Positions 33,262 through 41,779 of a DNA stretch of 64,000 nucleotides are shown in pieces. The position numbers were made by a program, and so were the translations under genes. Source of the DNA: Turritopsis dohrnii (lineage: Eukaryota > Cnidaria > Hydrozoa > Anthoathecata > Oceaniidae); assembly GCA_027922465.2 (NCBI GenBank), contig BQMF02000207.1, forward strand, positions 1-64,000. Reading direction: 5' to 3'. How positions within the stretch are numbered: the first letter of the stretch is position 1; every line of letters starts with the position of its first letter. The notes under the pieces are model-generated. The model searched no databases. It saw only the letters and a list, made by a program, of their open reading frames with translations, and was not told the DNA's origin.

Positions 33262-33867
33262 ATGGACACACTTTACATGAAAGAACCTCACACGGCATTA
33301 TTCGTCGGACCAACATCGTGTGGCAAAACGGATCGTGTTGTAAAATTATTAGAAAATCAATACTTTGATCACTTTGATTTCATCGTGATTATATGTCCCA
33401 CCTTAAGGTGGAATCAGACATACAGAGATCGGAAGTGGTTCTGGAATGACGACTATGTGATTTTAATTGAGCCAGAAAGTCAATTATATGAATGGATTAA
33501 GAGTATGGGATTTTTCTGTGCTGAATTCAAAACCTTATTTCTGATCGATGATATAATAGCTGATGAAAAATTGGACAAAAAGAGACAGCCTTTGCTCGAG
33601 TTGGCAATTAGTGGTAGACATCGAAATCATTCGCTATGGTTACTTACACAATCATACACGGCTATACCTAAAAATTTACGACGGCAAGCTAAAATGTTAT
33701 ATGTGTGGTATCCAAAAGATAGAAACGATCTAGCCACCATTCATGAAGAGAACGATGTCATTGAATCGCAAGAAGAATTGAAAGATGTCAAGGAAAAACT
33801 GAAAGAAGGGAAACACGCGTGCCTAGTCATGAGAATGGAACACCCAAGAACGCACGTGATTTGTTAA
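33262..33867 (+). CDS. Packaging ATPase (FtsK/A32-like)
   Basis: 201 residues. Walker A is GPTSCGKT (16-23), Walker B LFLIDD (92-97), and a sensor-like Gln lies in LLTQSYTAIPKNLRRQ (127-142). This is the signature of the Polinton genome-packaging ATPase, related to poxvirus A32 and FtsK/HerA motors, which pumps DNA into capsids. It starts one base after the capsid stop codon, in the same transcription block, and is followed by a strong hairpin. Intact, and of normal length for the family. Confidence 0.92.
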   Translation: MDTLYMKEPHTALFVGPTSCGKTDRVVKLLENQYFDHFDFIVIICPTLRWNQTYRDRKWFWNDDYVILIEPESQLYEWIKSMGFFCAEFKTLFLIDDIIADEKLDKKRQPLLELAISGRHRNHSLWLLTQSYTAIPKNLRRQAKMLYVWYPKDRNDLATIHEENDVIESQEELKDVKEKLKEGKHACLVMRMEHPRTHVIC

Positions 33868-33881
33868 ACAGATTGATATAT

Positions 33882-33904
33882 TTGTTACAAGACTCTTGTA
33901 ACAA
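33882..33904. terminator. Perfect 10 bp stem between convergent genes
   Basis: TTGTTACAAG and CTTGTAACAA are separated by three bases. It sits 15 bp past the ATPase stop codon and 15 bp before the end of the convergent PPP1R15-like gene, so it could end or stabilise both transcripts. A run of CTATAAGACTA copies follows. Confidence 0.45.
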
Positions 33905-33918
33905 AAACTGTAAGACTG

Positions 33919-34167
33919 TTATAAGACTACTATAAGACTACTATAAGAGAATAATTTACGTCTCAATACAGGATCTAGAATTTTACCAATATGTTTAATC
34001 CTCGATTCAAAGCGTACTCTGTCAACAGCAGCCTCTATCCAGTTACTTCTACGAGATTCACAAGCAGAGATATAATGGACCATTACTATATCATTAAAAG
34101 TAACCCTTTTTGTATCTTGATGGGAAAATATAATATCATCATCTGAGGATTCATCATCATCGAACAT
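33919..34167 (-). CDS. PPP1R15/GADD34-like phosphatase-1 recruiter
   Basis: An 82-residue protein. An acidic start (FDDDESSDDD) precedes KRVTFND (20-26), a PP1-docking RVxF motif (R21, V22, F24). Hydrophobics IVMVHY follow (27-32) at the place of the second docking site, then Arg39/Arg40 and Trp43, and then a helix with A.DR.RF..RI (46-57) and a Pro-containing end. This order, RVxF, hydrophobic pair, Arg, Trp, then a DR-RF-RI helix, is that of the catalytic module shared by PPP1R15 proteins and by herpesvirus ICP34.5 and African swine fever virus DP71L, which direct protein phosphatase 1 to eIF2alpha and restore translation. Inferred role: counteracting host stress or antiviral shutdown. Convergent with the ATPase. 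ATG start, no breaks. Function untested. Confidence 0.78.
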   Translation of the reverse strand: MFDDDESSDDDIIFSHQDTKRVTFNDIVMVHYISACESRRSNWIEAAVDRVRFESRIKHIGKILDPVLRRKLFSYSSLIVVL

Positions 34168-34254
34168 AATTGTTTAAGTAAACAATGTTTATTTATTTAA
34201 CAATGTTAGAATATATTATTAAACATCATCATCCTCTTATAATTATTTTGTCTT

Positions 34255-34460
34255 ACAAACTTATAAGAGGATAGCAAACTCTTATACAACAAATTTCAAC
34301 AAACTTATAAGAGGATAGCAAACTCTTATACAACAAATTTCAACAAACTTATAAGAGGATAGCAAACTCTTATACAACAAATTTCAACAAAATTATAAGA
34401 GGATAGCAAACTCTTATACAGCAAATTTCAACAAAATTATAAGAGAGTATAAGAAAATTA
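34255..34460 (+). repeat. 44 bp hairpin tandem repeats in the Polinton
   Basis: Four to five copies of a unit holding CTTATAAGAG, GATAGCAAA and CTCTTATA, so each copy can form a stem of 8 bp (TATAAGAG/CTCTTATA). They lie between the start of the PPP1R15-like gene and the next, divergent gene, so they sit in a two-way promoter region. Identical copies suggest recent expansion. Confidence 0.9.
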
Positions 34461-34476
34461 TAACAAACACAACAAA

Positions 34477-35121
34477 ATGATAGAATATGTCAACTTCGTG
34501 TTATTAAGCATACTGCTGATCTCGCTATTTTACTTTTATTTTGTGTTAAAAAAATACCTCTCTCTAATAAAAATGGCGGAAACAGCGATCGATAATTTAA
34601 TCAACCAGAGTTATGATGTTCCGGGTGAATTTCCACCTTCAGATGGTAAAAGACAAAAATTACTCGAGTGTGTCTTAACCGGGAAAAGCAAGCTATACTT
34701 AGGGAAAATGTACACGGAAGAGCAAATTAACAAACTCAAAGATGAAGAGGTAGAAAAACTTTTTAGTATTTACGAGGCTAAACTATCAGGTCAAATGGTA
34801 AAATCCTTGGGGAAATCACTGATACGTATTTATTCCATGGGGGCTTGTACAACGTTAGGAATAGACAATCAAGATGCATTGAGCAATGACCTGGAAACTG
34901 ACCCCTTCTTAAACTCTGCCCTTCAAAGATTTACATGTGACTTATATTATAAATTCGGCTCATTATTAGCACCACTCAGTGTTGGACTTATTACCGGGAG
35001 GCATTATATCAATGAAAGGAATTTAAATAAATCCGATGATAATATAAATACAGTAGATAATAAAAATGTCAGAAGAACAGACTCCCATTCAAGTGACAAC
35101 GAAGAACCCAAAAAAGGTTGA
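34477..35121 (+). CDS. Conserved Polinton protein with N-terminal membrane segment
   Basis: 214 residues. A strongly hydrophobic segment at 6-25 is followed by a second ATG at codon 33 (MAETAIDNL), so a soluble form starting there is possible. The middle (KRQKLLECVLTGKSKLYLGKMYTEEQINKL, quoted in part as KLYLGKMYTEEQINKL, about 70-85) and GKSLIRIYSMGACTTLGI (about 112-129) are of a type I know from cnidarian Polintons, with no known activity. Acidic and hydrophilic tail. Its last 56 bases overlap the next gene in another frame. Confidence 0.65.
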   Translation: MIEYVNFVLLSILLISLFYFYFVLKKYLSLIKMAETAIDNLINQSYDVPGEFPPSDGKRQKLLECVLTGKSKLYLGKMYTEEQINKLKDEEVEKLFSIYEAKLSGQMVKSLGKSLIRIYSMGACTTLGIDNQDALSNDLETDPFLNSALQRFTCDLYYKFGSLLAPLSVGLITGRHYINERNLNKSDDNINTVDNKNVRRTDSHSSDNEEPKKG

Positions 35122-35410
35122 AGCGGGTAAGAAGTTGGCGGAATACAACCGTAAAAAACGAGAACAATTAAAACAAGTGTCGCCTCAAAAAGAAATAGAG
35201 AAGCCTGAGGCCTCTCTCACCAAACCAAATGAACAACCTATGAACTACACCTATGGTGTAGGTGGAATAATAGCTCTCGGTTTAGTTGGCGGATTTGCTT
35301 ATTTTGTATATAAAAAGAAAGAGCAAATATTACCCCATGGGTCACCATCCACCCCACTTCCACAAAAATCTAAAATACCAGTGAAAATCAATAAACATGA
35401 AATGGAATAA
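35066..35410 (+). CDS. Small single-pass membrane protein
   Basis: 114 residues. A basic N-terminal part with KKVEAGKKLAEYNRKKREQ (16-34), then a Pro/Lys-rich linker, a Gly-rich transmembrane segment (about 65-84) and a basic C-terminus with Pro residues. The GKKLAEYN-type word recurs in Polinton proteins of cnidarians. It overlaps the previous gene by 56 bp. Likely virion membrane or scaffold protein; function unknown. Confidence 0.6.
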   Translation: MSEEQTPIQVTTKNPKKVEAGKKLAEYNRKKREQLKQVSPQKEIEKPEASLTKPNEQPMNYTYGVGGIIALGLVGGFAYFVYKKKEQILPHGSPSTPLPQKSKIPVKINKHEME

Positions 35411-35437
35411 AAAGAAAAAAATGTATATATAACAAAC

Positions 35438-35665
35438 ATGGACAAGAAAAGTATCATCAACGATTTATATCATGCATCAGTCGTCTGCGTTTTCGCTATC
35501 GGCTACTCTATGCTAGGAAAAAAGGTATTAAAAATGACACCTCCCTCTATTCAAAAGTTCGACTTGGAAGATACAGGAAAACTAGTTGCCATTATCGCCG
35601 CTAGTGAAGTGACAAAGGACTACTTAATCAAACAAAAGATTTTACCTGAAAATATCAATATCTAA
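35438..35665 (+). CDS. 75-residue membrane protein
   Basis: One predicted transmembrane helix (about 14-30) and a C-terminal amphipathic part. Starts 27 bp after the previous gene and ends 2 bp before the next ATG, so it belongs to the same compact block. No recognised domain. Confidence 0.55.
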   Translation: MDKKSIINDLYHASVVCVFAIGYSMLGKKVLKMTPPSIQKFDLEDTGKLVAIIAASEVTKDYLIKQKILPENINI

Positions 35666-35667
35666 AT

Positions 35668-36090
35668 ATGGCTTCTATCGCAATGATGTTGGGTGGAGCT
35701 TTGGCTAACGCTTTGGCTTTCACAGGATCAAGCTATCTGTTTTCAAGTTTATCCAAAGACAGAATCGATAAGGAAAGAAAACGTCATGATTTGGCCATAG
35801 AAAAATTACAAAAAGCACAGATTGAATGGCAGCAAAAACGACAGGAAAGAATCGATTTTATCAATAAGCAGCTCATGCTCGAAAAGAAGGCTGATTCAAA
35901 ATTCGTAGAACTAAATGATGCAATGAGAGAGTACAATAGGGTGTTTAGTAATCATCTTGAACCGCTACCACGAGAGCCTGTATTGAGCGACTTTTATACA
36001 CCGAGTCATGATCAACATGAAAGAGAGTTGGCTTTTATAGCTCTGAGTATGCTCGGTATTGGTGGAATTGTGTGGTATTTTGAAAGATGA
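35668..36090 (+). CDS. Membrane protein with central coiled coil
   Basis: 140 residues. Hydrophobic N-terminal segment (about 4-26), long charged helix likely to form a coiled coil (about 30-95), and a C-terminal hydrophobic segment (about 118-136). Both ends in the membrane with a helical loop between would suit a virion or assembly protein. Its 3' end overlaps the end of the convergent gene by 79 bp. Confidence 0.6.
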   Translation: MASIAMMLGGALANALAFTGSSYLFSSLSKDRIDKERKRHDLAIEKLQKAQIEWQQKRQERIDFINKQLMLEKKADSKFVELNDAMREYNRVFSNHLEPLPREPVLSDFYTPSHDQHERELAFIALSMLGIGGIVWYFER

Positions 36091-37406
36091 AGACCATCAA
36101 CAAAAATTATGTTACACGATACATGTAACATATACACTTTCAGATGGTTATCGTATGTATAGATCAACCCTACAATCAGAGCCCATAAATTTTGACTTAA
36201 CCAACCTACAACTTCTTTTGCTCTGTTCAATATCCATGATACGATAGACCCAATTATTCCTGGTAAAGCCTCTGCCGCTTTAGATGCTAATCTACCTAGA
36301 AGTGATGCTAACGCTTTTAGTTTATTTTTTATCCATTCCTTTGCATCGTTCTTTTTATCACCACCTTTGTCAGGATTTTGCGAAGAGTTTCCAGCTGCTG
36401 ATGGTAACAAAGCTTCCACAAGAACACCAATAGCCATACCAAACGCTGTCAGAATGCTAACGATTGTGATACCTTGTTCACGGAATAGTGTTCGTATCCT
36501 TTCACCTAATGTGGTATCTTTGTCAAGGACTTTAGCAATGGTTTCTTTGATGTTCGTAACTTGACTGTTTAATTTACCTTTGAGAATATCAATGTTCTCT
36601 TTCCTAGCTTTCAACTCTTCATGTAATCCCTCCACTCTCTCTTCAACCTCTTTTCGTTGTTCGTCTGTGTATGTCGCATCGCTTTCCATCTCCTCCAACT
36701 TGTTTTTCTCTCGATCGATATGCTGTTCTATTCGAACCTTTTTCGCCACCTCTTCCTGAAGACCTCCTCGTATGTTTCTCAGCGCTTTATCCAATCCTAA
36801 CAACTCCCGCACAGGATATTCAAATAGATCACCGGTCTGAGTCGTTTCATGATCGACAGATTGTTGTCTAAGCATTGAGATTAGATCTTCCGTACTATTT
36901 GCAATGTTCCCCGTAATTTCCTCAAGCTCTACATCACTCGATTTTGTGATTTTAGATGATGAAGGGAGTTCTTCTTGTATTTTGTTTAACATAACTGCTT
37001 GTCGTGCTGTTATTTTACCCTTAGGTATATCAAACCCTAATTTACGTAACCCCTCCTTACGCAATATATCAGCTATAGTACCGGTAGCCCTTAGTCTTCC
37101 ATTGTTTGTCAATGGTTTGCTACTGTCTTTGTAGTATAATTCACCATCTCTGATTTCAAACAGATCGGTATATAACACCTCAGGTTTTTGTTGCAATCGT
37201 TCAGATAATCTTTTGTATATATCACCGACAAAACTTTTCAAAAGTTTAATTTTTTGATCTCCACCACCAAATGAGGTTTCACCCGTCGCTCCGCGTGTAT
37301 CTATTTGTTCACCACCTGAAGTTGGTATGAGAGGAAACGTCTCATCGGTTGTTTCATCTGTCGTCATCCCATGTTCTCCAAAGGGGTCAATGTCAATGTC
37401 CGCCAT
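36012..37406 (-). CDS. Large coiled-coil membrane protein of the Polinton
   Basis: 464 residues. Acidic, Thr-rich start; SSKPLTNNGRLRATGTI near 90; an extended charged coiled coil (about 205-295) and a hydrophobic stretch TIVSILTAFGMAIGVLVEALLP (about 315-335, given here as separate words FGMAIGVLVEALLP). A basic part with KEWIKNKLKALASLLGRL follows, and a second hydrophobic part GIIGSIVSWILN and LWALIVGLIY (about 385-415). The final 50 residues lie over the opposite gene and look less constrained. The type is common in cnidarian Polintons. Function unknown; fibre or membrane-anchored structural protein is a guess. Confidence 0.6.
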   Translation of the reverse strand: MADIDIDPFGEHGMTTDETTDETFPLIPTSGGEQIDTRGATGETSFGGGDQKIKLLKSFVGDIYKRLSERLQQKPEVLYTDLFEIRDGELYYKDSSKPLTNNGRLRATGTIADILRKEGLRKLGFDIPKGKITARQAVMLNKIQEELPSSSKITKSSDVELEEITGNIANSTEDLISMLRQQSVDHETTQTGDLFEYPVRELLGLDKALRNIRGGLQEEVAKKVRIEQHIDREKNKLEEMESDATYTDEQRKEVEERVEGLHEELKARKENIDILKGKLNSQVTNIKETIAKVLDKDTTLGERIRTLFREQGITIVSILTAFGMAIGVLVEALLPSAAGNSSQNPDKGGDKKNDAKEWIKNKLKALASLLGRLASKAAEALPGIIGSIVSWILNRAKEVVGWLSQNLWALIVGLIYTYDNHLKVYMLHVSCNIIFVDGLHLSKYHTIPPIPSILRAIKANSLSC

Positions 37407-37469
37407 TTTATTTATTTATTTATTTAGAGGATAATTTCTTATTTATTATTATATAACAAACCTCTAAAT

Positions 37470-38066
37470 ATGAATGTTAAAATTTATCCAAAACTACCCA
37501 CTGCTCCTGAGGATTTGAATGAGCAGGAAAAGTTTAACGCAAGCGTAATAAATTCAGAATTTGAAGAGTTGATAAAACTTAAGAACAAGTTTAGCATCAA
37601 GCTCAAGAGATACAACAAGGCGATAGAACGATCGATGCTACTAAATGCTAGCTCAAGCGCTATAACCATCGGCTCTGGCATCGGTTCAATTGCAACAGGG
37701 GCTACTATTATCGGAATACCTATTTCTGCAGGATTAGGTGGTGTAGCCCTAGCCGGCTCTATCTGTACCGGACTTACCACAGCTGTCATCAAAAGATATC
37801 AAAAGAAAGTAGAAAAAGTGATAAAATTATATGATATTGTTACATCCTCAATCGCTGTGTTCGAAACTAACATAAGTCAGGCGCTGGCTGATGGGAGGAT
37901 CAATTACAAAGAATTCCAGGTTTTGCAGGGAACATATTACAAAGCTTTAGAAGGACTCAGTTCTACAGATAGAAAGATGGAGACTGAAGCCCAAAATCAA
38001 TTTCAAAAAAGTTTGATGATAGAACTCCAAAACTTGAAAAAATCCATAAACGAAAATGGTTACTAG
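37470..38066 (+). CDS. Polinton protein with Gly-rich hydrophobic centre
   Basis: 198 residues. Helical N-terminal half, then a Gly/Ala/Ile-rich hydrophobic block (SSSAITIGSGIGSIATGATI and on, about 60-105) that could insert into membranes, then a helical C-terminal half. Divergent from the coiled-coil gene with a 63 bp gap. No known domain; membrane-active or virion role is inferred from the composition only. Confidence 0.6.
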   Translation: MNVKIYPKLPTAPEDLNEQEKFNASVINSEFEELIKLKNKFSIKLKRYNKAIERSMLLNASSSAITIGSGIGSIATGATIIGIPISAGLGGVALAGSICTGLTTAVIKRYQKKVEKVIKLYDIVTSSIAVFETNISQALADGRINYKEFQVLQGTYYKALEGLSSTDRKMETEAQNQFQKSLMIELQNLKKSINENGY

Positions 38067-38136
38067 GATGTGTGGTTATGTGTTCCTCAATTTGAAAAGT
38101 GATATAAAGAGATATGATCACAAGTATATATAGACA

Positions 38137-38457
38137 ATGGAATTCCCAACAGTTGATACATTCGAACAAACAATCAAAAAGCAAAACAAGGAACAAATGG
38201 CAGAGATCATAAAGTGGCGAGAGCTACCTGAAAACGTGATTTATCATGTTAAATTTTTTTCTACAAAAGCTATGTATGCAGAGTTGAAAGATGGAGCAGG
38301 AAATATATATAAGGTGTGGTTGCCTGAAAGACTTTTCATTGAATTAAATGATTATGGTTGGAGCTCTAGAGAGGCCTTTGTCAGACCGAAAGGTCTCAAA
38401 CAATCTCAAAAGAATTCAGAAAGACAATTCTTTGATTATGACGTTATGTGGCACTAA
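38137..38457 (+). CDS. Small conserved Polinton protein, 106 residues
   Basis: Contains IIKWRELPENVIYHV (24-38), MYAELKDGAGNIYKVWLPERL (about 48-68, quoted as GNIYKVWLPERL) and FVRPKGLK near 87. Alternating strands and aromatic residues suggest a small beta-barrel, possibly nucleic-acid binding, but no motif proves it. Convergent with the integrase fragment. Confidence 0.55.
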   Translation: MEFPTVDTFEQTIKKQNKEQMAEIIKWRELPENVIYHVKFFSTKAMYAELKDGAGNIYKVWLPERLFIELNDYGWSSREAFVRPKGLKQSQKNSERQFFDYDVMWH

Positions 38458-38515
38458 ACCTCGTCGCTAGACGACTCATCTTTACTTGTTTCTAGTAAAG
38501 ATACTTTTGTACGAT

Positions 38516-39248
38516 TCACCAACCTTGCACATAATCAGGAGGTAGCTCTGTATCTTCAGGTATTAATATCAGCTCTTCTTTCACAAAAGCTCGTTCAGGT
38601 CCATCTTGAAGGTAATACATTACACGGTTACCAGATTGCTCTATTACCTCACTCAATCTATATGTCTTCTTTGACCATATCCTATCTGTTGCTCTTTTTC
38701 GATGGTCATCGTGCTCTTCACCCGGTTGCAATAGATATCTATACAAACCATCTTGAGGTAGCTCTACTTCAGGTGGATAGCTCTCTCGTTTAGCGAGAGG
38801 CACCTCTTTCATTTTGATGGCATCTTTCGGTTTCATACCGATCATCTGCGTCTTTGTATCGTTTAATCTATTCACAAGTTTATACAAATATTTGACCCAT
38901 GTAGATGATACCTTTTCCGAATCGTTCAGTTCTTGAGCATCTTGTATTTTGAATACATTTTCGGCAAGTATCTTGTTCAATGCCTCGACAAATGCTGTAT
39001 GGGTATGCTTATATTTAGTAGTTACTCTTTTAATTTCGACGTTATTCTTCTCCAACAGCTTTGTCACATCGGCTTTGAATTCTGAACCGTTATCACATTG
39101 AAATACTTTTGGATAGTTTAAGGGTCCAACTCTATAGATATCTCTTATCATATCGGCAACCTCTTTGGCTTTCTTAGTCTTCAAAGGTCGGGCTACTTTG
39201 TAACGTGAAGCAACATCGATAGCGGATAAGATGTACTTGTATTTATTA
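38516..39248 (-). pseudogene. Polinton integrase, C-terminal part
   Basis: Retrovirus-type integrase core from the second catalytic Asp (CDNGSEF) through the Glu region (AFVEALNK), then a basic C-terminal domain with SH3/chromo-like features (RIWSKKTYRLSEV, YYLQDGPERAFVKEELI). The frame has no ATG of its own and remains open up to 39248, where an inserted element begins. The rest of the gene lies at 41002-41259. The integrase would insert the Polinton and make short duplications. Inactive in this copy. Confidence 0.88.
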
Positions 39249-41001
39249 CTCAGCCGATCTTAGATCGAGATGAGTATTGGAATCGGCGTTTTTCTTCTTC
39301 TTCTTCTTCATTAAATTTTGCCGTTTTCGGAAAGTCCGTTCGGATTTTGGACTGTTTGTTTATTCAGAATAGTTAATGGCAGACCCAAAACGTTATGCTA
39401 AATGCAATACAAAAAGGGCACTTTCAATAATAACTCATAAAAGAATGATCTTTTCTGTACTTCTGAAATACTTTTGATTAAATTGTAGAAGAAGCTTTGC
39501 AGAATCTTTGAAGAATAATTTTAAGACTTCTTTCCTGTCTTTATCAACTATTGCTATGGAAATATTATCATGAGAACATTCCTTGTAGGAAATATTTATG
39601 TTTAGTCGACTCTGGGAAAAGTTCTTGAAAAAGAAGATGAAGGATTAAATATTACACTGAAAGTTGAAGATATTGAAAAAAGTAAACAAGTGGAATTGTC
39701 ATTGAAAGCACACAAAATATAATACTTCACTTGTGACTGAATTGACTCATCTGTCTACACACTGATACAAACCGAAAGTATAAACATCATGCGCAAGATA
39801 TTGGTGAACAATAACGTTTAATAAAACTGTTTTTCTGGCTCCGAAATGTCACAGTGAATTGAAAAGTGGTCGAGATTAAGTTTAAAGGGAGTAATTTTGT
39901 GAATTCCAGACTGTATCAAATTATTAGTCACTGTACAATGCTCGATCAAGTTACCACTGTGTGGGACTGATTGTGTTAAATTCACATTGAAGAAGATGAC
40001 ATTGTTCAAAATAATCAAGATTTTTTCTACTGCAAACCACTCGATGCAGGCACGTATTAAGTTTGGGATTTATATACAATGTCAGGAAAAAATCTTTGGA
40101 TGATAATTAGAATCAAACCAATATACATACATATAATTTAAACATTTGGCATGTAAAATGTGCTAGGACACAATATAACATGTTTGAAAAGAACATTGTA
40201 ATACGGATCCTAAAAAAGTTTTATTGTGTCATTTGTCTTTTCATGCACAATTGCTTTATTTATAAACTCCATGAAAAGATTCAAGTGGTAATATGCAGTC
40301 AGTGGCAGATCTAGAGGGCAGGCGCAACCTGTGGAGAAACGCATTAACATAATTTGTCAATCGGTTTATAATTTTACCAATGGGATTGTTTGAATGTTTT
40401 TGTGTTTGAATTGTTAACACTTTTTTACACAAGTTGTGACTTACTTCTTGATCCGTCACTGGCAGGTTTAGTAGAAATAGACTTTCATATTGTATGTTAT
40501 GTTGATTTAAATTATATACTATATAATTTTTTATATTGTCATGGATTAAAATCTTTGAAATGCCCAAGTTTCTCCTGCTCCTACTAATCCAAGTTGTGAA
40601 CAATTTCATGAAACGTTTACTTAAATATGTTACCAATTCGGATCTCTGGCAAAATTTGGAAGGTTTGCACAAAAAAAATTGGAAGGTCCTGAATTTGGCA
40701 GTCACTTTTGCAGATTTGACAAGGTCTTCAGTTTTTAAGCAAGTTTGACCTATTTTAACTCATTTGATTGTAATAGATTTAATAGTGTTGAAGTCAATAC
40801 AATTGTGAAAGTCTTCGATCCATATAATTTTACATAATTTATGCTAGGTATACTTCTGCAATTTATTTAGTCTTCATCAGTTCGGACTAGCCTCTTACTT
40901 TAAGCGTCATTTCAAAGCGCTTGCCTGTAATGTAACATTGAGCACAATTTAATTGCAATTATAATTGTTATATCGGCTGAGTTACCGCCCTTTCGGGCTG
41001 T
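39249..41001. mobile_element. 1.75 kb non-autonomous element in the integrase gene
   Basis: It splits the integrase frame. TTTATTA at 39242-39248 and 41002-41008 is a 7 bp target duplication (8 bp with one mismatch). The left end starts CTCAGCCGATC; the right end holds CGGCTGAGT followed by about 20 bp that fold as GCCC..GGGC (40986-40999). No ORF of note (40256-40748 frames are AT-rich chance). Parts match 46501-46590 and 46749-46880, so it belongs to a dispersed family. A MITE is nested in it. Confidence 0.8.
40300..40461. mobile_element. 162 bp MITE, diverged copy
   Basis: Same length as the MITE at 17890-18051, with degenerate inverted ends (CAGTGGCAGATCTAGAGG and CTTGATCCGTCACTG) and the same core words (ATTAACATAATTTGT, TACCAATGGGATT). 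Flanks GCAGT and GCAGG are a 5 bp duplication with one mismatch. It is older than the other copy. Confidence 0.85.
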
Positions 41002-41259
41002 TTTATTACCATATAGCATATCACTAGGCATATACAATATATCAAATTGATGAATCTCATTCGGTTTAGTTACCTCATAATGTGGACGTTCGATCCTTTT
41101 CGTTGTCGGTAGATGTACCTGCCACAAAGCTTGTTTTGATAGCCACTTCTTAATTTCCTTCGGTTTGAAACCAAATCCTCTTAGATTGCAAACAGCCTTT
41201 TGTCCTTTCCATAAGTTTTGAGGTTGATAATAAATCTCTTGAAGTTTAGTGTCTGACAT
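41002..41259 (-). pseudogene. Polinton integrase, N-terminal part
   Basis: From the ATG at 41259 the frame encodes the start of the integrase, with GFGFKPKEIKKWLSKQALWQ and the first catalytic Asp in HQFDILYMPSD. It runs into the inserted element at 41001 and picks up about 25 foreign codons. Its continuation is at 39248-38516. The gene is broken only by this insertion. Confidence 0.85.
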
Positions 41260-41361
41260 TTTTTTATTTATAAACAACGTTTTATTTTAGCTCATTTTGT
41301 TAAAAAAAAATGACATCAAAGTGGCTTAAAAGTTTTTATTATCTTTATATAAAGAATAAAC

Positions 41362-41664
41362 ATGACCGACAAAACACAATCAAATTACCAATCAATGACT
41401 TATGATACATTGATAAACTTATGTGCATCACGAAAAATAAAATATGTTAAGCAAATGAATAAAGCTAAAATGGTTGAGGTACTTGAAAAAAATGATAAGG
41501 ATCCATCTTATACTCTCGATCCTGATACGAAACAAGCATTTTATACACGCTATTCAAACTGGATAAATAACAACGAAGAAAAATATCTCAGATATCGAGA
41601 GAATAATAAAGAGCAGAAAAAGATGGTTCGGAAACAAAAAAAATTGACTCGTTCAACCTTGTAG
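41362..41664 (+). CDS. Small SAP-like protein
   Basis: 100 residues. YDTLINLCASRKIKYVKQMNK and KMVEVLEKND (about 14-45) have the helix-extended loop-helix shape of a SAP DNA-binding motif; the rest is charged, ending in a Lys/Arg-rich tail. Placed between integrase and polymerase, on the same strand as the polymerase. Possibly DNA-binding; function not known. Confidence 0.55.
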   Translation: MTDKTQSNYQSMTYDTLINLCASRKIKYVKQMNKAKMVEVLEKNDKDPSYTLDPDTKQAFYTRYSNWINNNEEKYLRYRENNKEQKKMVRKQKKLTRSTL

Positions 41665-41779
41665 AAGCTGTGTTTTTTGTTACTTAAAATCGAGTAACAA
41701 ATGTTAACTATATAGTCTGAAAAAATTGGAAATTTCTAAACTACCTTAAAGGGGAGCTAATTACATATGTATATCAAAC

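Noticed and set aside
34255..34460. CRISPR-like array in the Polinton
   Set aside because: Units are contiguous 44 bp tandem repeats without variable spacers.
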